64,000 bases of DNA from positions 1,674,001 to 1,738,000 of the forward strand of contig NZ_JBHUML010000002.1 of NCBI RefSeq assembly GCF_042684865.1, read 5' to 3'. This DNA comes from Salibacterium lacus (lineage in GTDB: Bacteria > Bacillota > Bacilli > Bacillales > Marinococcaceae). This document shows positions 60,282 through 64,000 of this stretch, piece by piece (the first letter of the stretch is position 1; each line of letters begins with the position of its first letter). The notes under the pieces were generated by a model. That model saw only the letters and a program-made list of their open reading frames with translations, was not told the DNA's origin and did no database searches. Both the position numbers and the translations under genes were made by a program.

Positions 60282-61187
60282 ATGAAAGAATATACAGCAT
60301 TTGATATCGGGGGATCCTTTATCAAATACGGCATTGTGACGGAAAATGGTGATCTGCGGGAACAGGATAAAATGGAGACGCCGGACTCGTTTGAGGTTTT
60401 GATCCAACGCATCACAGACATTGTCCATCGGCACCCTGATTCGACAGGTATTGCCGTCAGTGCTCCCGGTGCCGTTTCAGACGAAGGTATCATTTATGGT
60501 ATCAGTGCTCTTCGCTACCTGCACGGACCCAATATCAAACACCGTCTGGAAGAGAAAACCGGGCTGCCTGTGTTAATCGAGAACGATGGGAACTGCGCCG
60601 GTGCTGCGGAAATATGGCAGGGAACAGCGCAAGGAAAAAAGGATGTGCTGACGGTCGTAATTGGCACAGGCATCGGCGGTACGGTGATCAAAGAGGGGCG
60701 GACACATAAAGGAGCCAATCTGCATGGAGGCGAATTCGGTTTTATGCTTCTCGGCAATCCTGATACCGGCCGCCTGGAGAGCTGGAGCCAGCTTGCCGCC
60801 ACACGTGCTTTGACCCGATACGCGGAAAGAGAAAAAGGAGTGGAGGCGGACACGCTTACCGGGGAACAGGTTTTTGAGCTGGCGGACGAAGGCGATCCGG
60901 TATGTGTAAAAGCAGTCGATCGATTTTACCGTTTTCTTGCGCTGGGGCTGTATAACCTGCAGTACATATACGATCCAGAGCTGATTCTGATCGGCGGCGG
61001 CGTAAGCGCCAGAGAAGAGCTTGTGCGGTGCATTAATGAAAAATTGGACGACCTCTTGAGAGAAGCGCCCGTCGGGACCATCCGCCCGGCCCTTGATGTC
61101 TGCCATTTCCGGCAGTACGCGAACCTGCTCGGTGCGGTTTATCGTTTTATTCAAAACACGCCGGCCAGCTGGATGAATAATATGTAA
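60282..61187 (+). CDS. ROK-family sugar kinase without the zinc motif
   Basis: This 301-aa protein has the ATP-binding start TAFDIGGSFIKYGIV, the catalytic Asp in IENDGNCAGAAEIW near residue 103 and VIGTGIGGTVIKEGR near 125. The Cys-rich zinc motif CxCGxxGCxE of classical ROK glucokinases is absent; the corresponding region reads GEFGFMLLGNPDTGRLESW. This resembles the beta-glucoside or N-acetyl-sugar kinase branch in Gram-positives. ATG follows GGAGGG. Lone gene; sugar unknown. Confidence 0.85.
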   Translation: MKEYTAFDIGGSFIKYGIVTENGDLREQDKMETPDSFEVLIQRITDIVHRHPDSTGIAVSAPGAVSDEGIIYGISALRYLHGPNIKHRLEEKTGLPVLIENDGNCAGAAEIWQGTAQGKKDVLTVVIGTGIGGTVIKEGRTHKGANLHGGEFGFMLLGNPDTGRLESWSQLAATRALTRYAEREKGVEADTLTGEQVFELADEGDPVCVKAVDRFYRFLALGLYNLQYIYDPELILIGGGVSAREELVRCINEKLDDLLREAPVGTIRPALDVCHFRQYANLLGAVYRFIQNTPASWMNNM

Positions 61188-61237
61188 CCTCATAATCTTT
61201 CTTACGTCGATTTCTACAGATGGAAAGGAGAATACGG

Positions 61238-61591
61238 ATGGTAAGTCTAACAGGAGCTTTCCTCGTTTTTATGTCTATTGGTCTGGCTGCCGCCTTTATC
61301 ATTCTATTTTTCAGAAAAGAAAAGTATAGAAAGAACCCATTTTTCGTAACCTATATATTGGCAGGCTTGATTACAGTTAACTGGATCCTGTACGGGAGTG
61401 GTTTTTATACGTTATTCCCGGTAACCGGCGGTGCTTTTTTCCTGCCGGTCTGGTTTGTGCTGTGCGGTTGGGGATTTATGGGGTGCCTGCTGGAATCTAA
61501 AAACAACACCAACGCCGTGGCAGCGTTGGGTTCTCTCTCGCTTTTCAGTACGTTATTCGGAGTGTTTCTGCAGGGACTGTCGAGAATGTAA
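61238..61591 (+). CDS. Hypothetical membrane protein (117 aa)
   Basis: Four hydrophobic stretches span residues 5-25, 40-57, 65-90 and 98-115. ATG 61238 follows AAAGGAG. It does not match a family I know. It lies 50 bases after the ROK kinase gene and could be co-transcribed with it. Confidence 0.65.
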   Translation: MVSLTGAFLVFMSIGLAAAFIILFFRKEKYRKNPFFVTYILAGLITVNWILYGSGFYTLFPVTGGAFFLPVWFVLCGWGFMGCLLESKNNTNAVAALGSLSLFSTLFGVFLQGLSRM

Positions 61592-61621
61592 TTCCATCTA
61601 CCCGGCTGCCTTCATGGCGTG

Positions 61622-62125
61622 TTAATCAGCATAGGAATATTCCAGTGCATCTCCCAATGTTTCTATTTTCTTTTTAAGGGAACCGCTCTCTGACTGCAGC
61701 TGAAGTCCAAAGCCATTCTCCCTTAATGTCCCCTGTAACGCTTCCCAATCTTTTTGATTTTCCGTTGTCACTTCCGCTAATTCATATTGCGTATCACGAG
61801 GATAAGAGGACAGGACGGAGTGCAGACGTTTAAGGTTTTCTTTCTCACCGCGTGCGACCATGTCCAACTGCTGCATATACATCAGCCCATTCAGCACTTC
61901 GTTCATGTCCCTTGTCACCATGTCGGGATCATTCCAACCTGCTTCTCTCTGATTGGATATGGCACCTTCCAGTTCTATCAGATTACCCTGAACGACCTCT
62001 TCGTAGAGCTGCTTTTCTGACGCCTTCATCTTCAGGTAAGCATGACCGGCTCCCACCAGGGATACTACGATAACCATAACAGCCAACGCCGTGATAATAT
62101 GCGGTTTCTGTATGTTGAACTTCAT
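61622..62125 (-). CDS. Hypothetical membrane-anchored protein (167 aa)
   Basis: One N-terminal membrane segment (residues 10-28, HIITALAVMVIVVSLVGAGHAYL in part) precedes an extracellular helical domain rich in Glu and Lys with coiled-coil character. The shape suggests an anchored sensor or structural helper. No family recognised. It is 33 bases downstream of the next minus-strand gene, so both may share a transcript. Confidence 0.7.
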   Translation of the reverse strand: MKFNIQKPHIITALAVMVIVVSLVGAGHAYLKMKASEKQLYEEVVQGNLIELEGAISNQREAGWNDPDMVTRDMNEVLNGLMYMQQLDMVARGEKENLKRLHSVLSSYPRDTQYELAEVTTENQKDWEALQGTLRENGFGLQLQSESGSLKKKIETLGDALEYSYAD

Positions 62126-62157
62126 CTCGTATCACACCGTCTCTTTTTCAGAATCAA

Positions 62158-62652
62158 TCACCCTTTCCCCAATTGAATCCTTGTGCCGTTGATCAACAGC
62201 GTATCTTCGTTTTTCCAGGTAACATCCGCTTCGTCGGTTCCTTCTTCGGAATAGATCGTTTTCGAGAACCACAACGGTCCTTCCTTTTCCCCGATAACGA
62301 AGAAGGATGTCGTGGCTCCTCCGTTTCGCAGGTACACATTCACCTCATGTGTGCCGTCTGGAGATTCCGTGGTTTTCAGTGTCTTATTGGCCTCCGGCAT
62401 AATCCATACAAGAAAAGCAAACACGATGATCAGGAAGAATGAAATAAATATGGTGAAAAGACCTCTTGTAATGGTCAGCAGGTTTCTCGCACGAAAACCA
62501 ACCGCTCCAAGAAGGAAGATTCCTACGCTGCCTGTCAGCATCACCCAAACCGGCGGAAGAATCCGCCATTCTGCTATGCAAATATGAACCGCTGAATAAA
62601 GAAGAAACAGGAGACATAAGTAAAATCCCCATCTCCCGCATTTTTCTACCAT
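62158..62652 (-). CDS. DUF5412-like membrane protein (164 aa)
   Basis: There are about three or four membrane segments in the first 85 residues, then a beta-rich tail: KTTESPDGTHEVNVYLRNGG, TTSFFVIGEKEG and DTLLINGTRIQLG. This layout resembles the DUF5412 family from memory. GGGAGG lies before the ATG. Role unknown. Confidence 0.7.
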   Translation of the reverse strand: MVEKCGRWGFYLCLLFLLYSAVHICIAEWRILPPVWVMLTGSVGIFLLGAVGFRARNLLTITRGLFTIFISFFLIIVFAFLVWIMPEANKTLKTTESPDGTHEVNVYLRNGGATTSFFVIGEKEGPLWFSKTIYSEEGTDEADVTWKNEDTLLINGTRIQLGKG

Positions 62653-62708
62653 GACCGCATCACCTCCCGCTCCATTTTAACAAAAAATGGAGGAAGCAGC
62701 CCCCGCCT

Positions 62709-63173
62709 TTATTCTTTTACATATTTCATAAAAATAAAGCGGAGGAGCGGCCCTATCACTATAATCTGCAGCGGCAGCGCCACGATGAAATTCTTCCCAA
62801 ACACAGCGGGATAGTCCAGAAGAATGGAATCCGTTTGATATCCGGTATGGGTGTAGGTTGTGATTAAACCGTATATCGACATGAAAAATGCCATACCTAT
62901 GACCATGCATGTGGAAACAGCAAGGCTCATGTATACCTTATTACCAGCGCCCCCTACTGCTTTTCCGGCTGTTTTTTTCGCATTAGGGCCGACGACGAAC
63001 ATGTCCAGCATAAAAGCTATGACAAACGCCGTTAGAAAATGAAGCATACCTTCCGTAAATGTTATGGTGCTGAACATATCATTGATATAAAGATTGTATA
63101 CAGTCATGACCAACACCATACCAAAACACATCATAAAGCCAAACTGCTTCGACCCCTGCTGAGAACGGCACAA
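62709..63173 (-). CDS. DUF2798-like membrane protein, 5' end abutting a repeat
   Basis: This protein of about 154 aa has four membrane segments (GMVLVMTVYNLYI, HFLTAFVIAFMLDMF, STCMVIGMAFFMSIYGL, NFIVALPLQIIVIGPLLRF), resembling DUF2798. The only upstream start is a TTG at 63173 without a good ribosome site, or ATGs at about codon 14. The repeat island begins right at or just before this point, so the original 5' end may have been replaced or truncated. Could be a pseudogene or may start internally. Confidence 0.6.
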   Translation of the reverse strand: MCRSQQGSKQFGFMMCFGMVLVMTVYNLYINDMFSTITFTEGMLHFLTAFVIAFMLDMFVVGPNAKKTAGKAVGGAGNKVYMSLAVSTCMVIGMAFFMSIYGLITTYTHTGYQTDSILLDYPAVFGKNFIVALPLQIIVIGPLLRFIFMKYVKE

Positions 63174-63945
63174 ATTGCGGGTACCCCGCAGTATGTGCGG
63201 TCAGGGTCGGCGTCCGCACGTGACCTTCCACAGGATAATGACGTTTAAGGGCGCACCGAATACTAGAAAGTGCCTCAGGCGATGTCCCCAACGACGTTTA
63301 CGGGAGCGCGGAACTCCCTAAAGTGCCTTCGGACTATTCATCCCTCCTTTCACGCAGGGATGCGGGCTTTTTGATGCATTGGTCCGTGCGTGTCTCCTCT
63401 TAACGCAGCCTCGATCCGTTCATGATGACGTTTACCGGGGCACGAAACCCTCTAAAGTGCCTTATGAATCATTCATAATAACGTTTAAGGGCGCACCATA
63501 TACTATAAAGTGCCTCAGGCGACATGCCTAACGACGTTTACGAGGACTCGGAACCCCCTAAAGTGCCTTCGAACCCATTCCAAACGAACGTCTGTGATCC
63601 CATCGCGGAGCAGCTCAGGTGCAGTTTCGATTCCGGCAAACGGGGGCCTGGAACGGCCGGGGTCCGCCGACTTCAACAAGCAGCTGATCCGGCAGCACCG
63701 CAGCCACAAGCCGTGTTCAGGCATAGAAGACACGATGAGCGCCAGCGAATCGATGTCGCCCTTGTGCTCTGGAGTGCATAGAAGACACGATGAGCGCCAG
63801 CGAATCGATGTCGCCCTTGTGCTCTGGAGTAAAAGCGAGTATGTTGGCGCAGCGGTTTGTCTCAGCAACCAAGAATGCCGAACGATTTAAAAAAAATCGT
63901 TCGGCATTCTTCTCTTCTTACAAAGGTCTTGTCCCAGTCTCTTCC
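63174..63945. repeat. Dispersed repeat island, copy 2, with 53-bp units, 55-bp duplication and hairpin
   Basis: The island shares order and sequence with 10706-11293. TGACGTTTA-type units lie at 63239 and 63292, then 63426, 63479 and 63532 (period 53), most ending TAAAGTGCCT. A GCGGAGCAGCTCAGGTGC block follows at about 63605. Then an exact 55-bp tandem duplication (63721-63775 and 63776-63830), GGCGCAGCGG and a hairpin share the arrangement at 2756-2892. CTTGTCCCAG near 63930 echoes the end of the MITE-like element. No credible gene lies inside. Confidence 0.75.
63871..63911. terminator. Perfect 18-bp-arm hairpin at the end of repeat island 2
   Basis: AAGAATGCCGAACGATTT and its exact inverse flank a five-A loop. 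It lies about 50 bases beyond the stop of the dehydrogenase fragment on the minus strand and may terminate that gene. Confidence 0.65.
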
Positions 63946-63959
63946 TGAATACCGGCATT

Positions 63960-64000
63960 CTACCGCATCAAGGCACCGCCGTTCACTTCAATTGTTTCAC
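63960..64000 (-). CDS. C-terminal end of a short-chain dehydrogenase, rest outside window
   Basis: The minus strand entering from the right edge encodes ETIEVNGGALMR followed by TAG at 63962-63960. IEVNGG close to the C-terminus is the usual ending of SDR-family oxidoreductases. Only 41 bases are visible, so substrate and gene name cannot be given. Confidence 0.55.
   Translation of the reverse strand, partial: ETIEVNGGALMR

Noticed and set aside
63510..63890. Frames over the second repeat island
   Set aside because: They run through tandem 53- and 55-bp repeats and the hairpin, with no ribosome site; the repeated peptide is a result of the DNA duplication.

Overview
The window looks like a chromosomal segment of a Bacillaceae bacterium, probably a moderately halophilic or alkaliphilic relative of Bacillus (inference). 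Visible support: strong AGGAGG-type ribosome sites with frequent GTG and TTG starts, Firmicutes-type galactose genes, perfect CcpA cre boxes, a Des/DesKR cold-membrane system, a GbsR-type regulator beside an OpuAA ATPase, a second betaine locus (BCCT carrier plus OpuAC-like lipoprotein), and very acidic secreted proteins. No rRNA, tRNA, CRISPR array, prophage or intact transposase gene was seen.

Layout. 1-2367: OpuA ATPase (cut by the window edge), divergent GbsR-like regulator, nitroreductase. 2371-2923: two repeat elements. 2927-10041: a sugar ABC transporter preceded by a YesMN-type sensor kinase/response regulator and a membrane-anchored sugar-binding protein, all on the minus strand; a perfect cre box lies before the transporter. 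10196-14223: DinB protein, repeat island, arginase-family enzyme, and a PutP symporter with a 36-aa partner. 14260-20111: galKETM-galR operon with a symmetric candidate operator. 20179-24161: paired SMR exporters with a LysR gene, Lrp regulator, metallo-hydrolase, a 21-bp periodic array, and a TetR regulator. 24324-29666: OpuAC-like lipoprotein, BCCT carrier, MFS carrier, luciferase-like oxidoreductase. 29647-33105: phnDCEE transporter. 33226-35820: an 864-aa secreted multidomain protein. 36083-41967: HAD hydrolase, small flavoprotein, YrhK protein, thioredoxin-like protein, an OmpR-type two-component system and a secreted repeat protein. 42083-46240: SLC13 carrier with a CitAB/DcuSR-type two-component system. 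46835-51101: sugar-acid catabolism operon (GntR regulator, dehydratase/aldolase-family enzyme, enolase-superfamily dehydratase, semialdehyde dehydrogenase). 51183-56388: amidase, HisJ-type phosphatase, des-desKR. 56439-63173: oxidoreductase, CysQ, sulfotransferase, ROK kinase and several small membrane or secreted proteins. 63174-64000: a second repeat island and the last codons of a short-chain dehydrogenase.

How the genes fit together. Much of the window is nutrient and osmolyte uptake under local regulators, including four two-component systems. Carbon use is clearest for galactose (Leloir enzymes with their own repressor), for an aldaric or aldonic acid converted to 2-oxoglutarate, and for dicarboxylates or citrate-like acids. 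Two perfect cre sites tie the sugar ABC operon and the SLC13 carrier to CcpA repression.

The most unusual DNA is non-coding: a modular repeat family (53-bp tandem units, a 55-bp module, and a terminal hairpin with core CCGRACGATT/AATCGTYCGG) present in two to four forms, and an array of seven short motifs spaced by about 21 bp. Unusual protein features are an SMR partner without the membrane glutamate, an arginase-family enzyme with a replaced metal-site aspartate, a ROK kinase without the zinc motif, and a sulfotransferase next to a PAP phosphatase.
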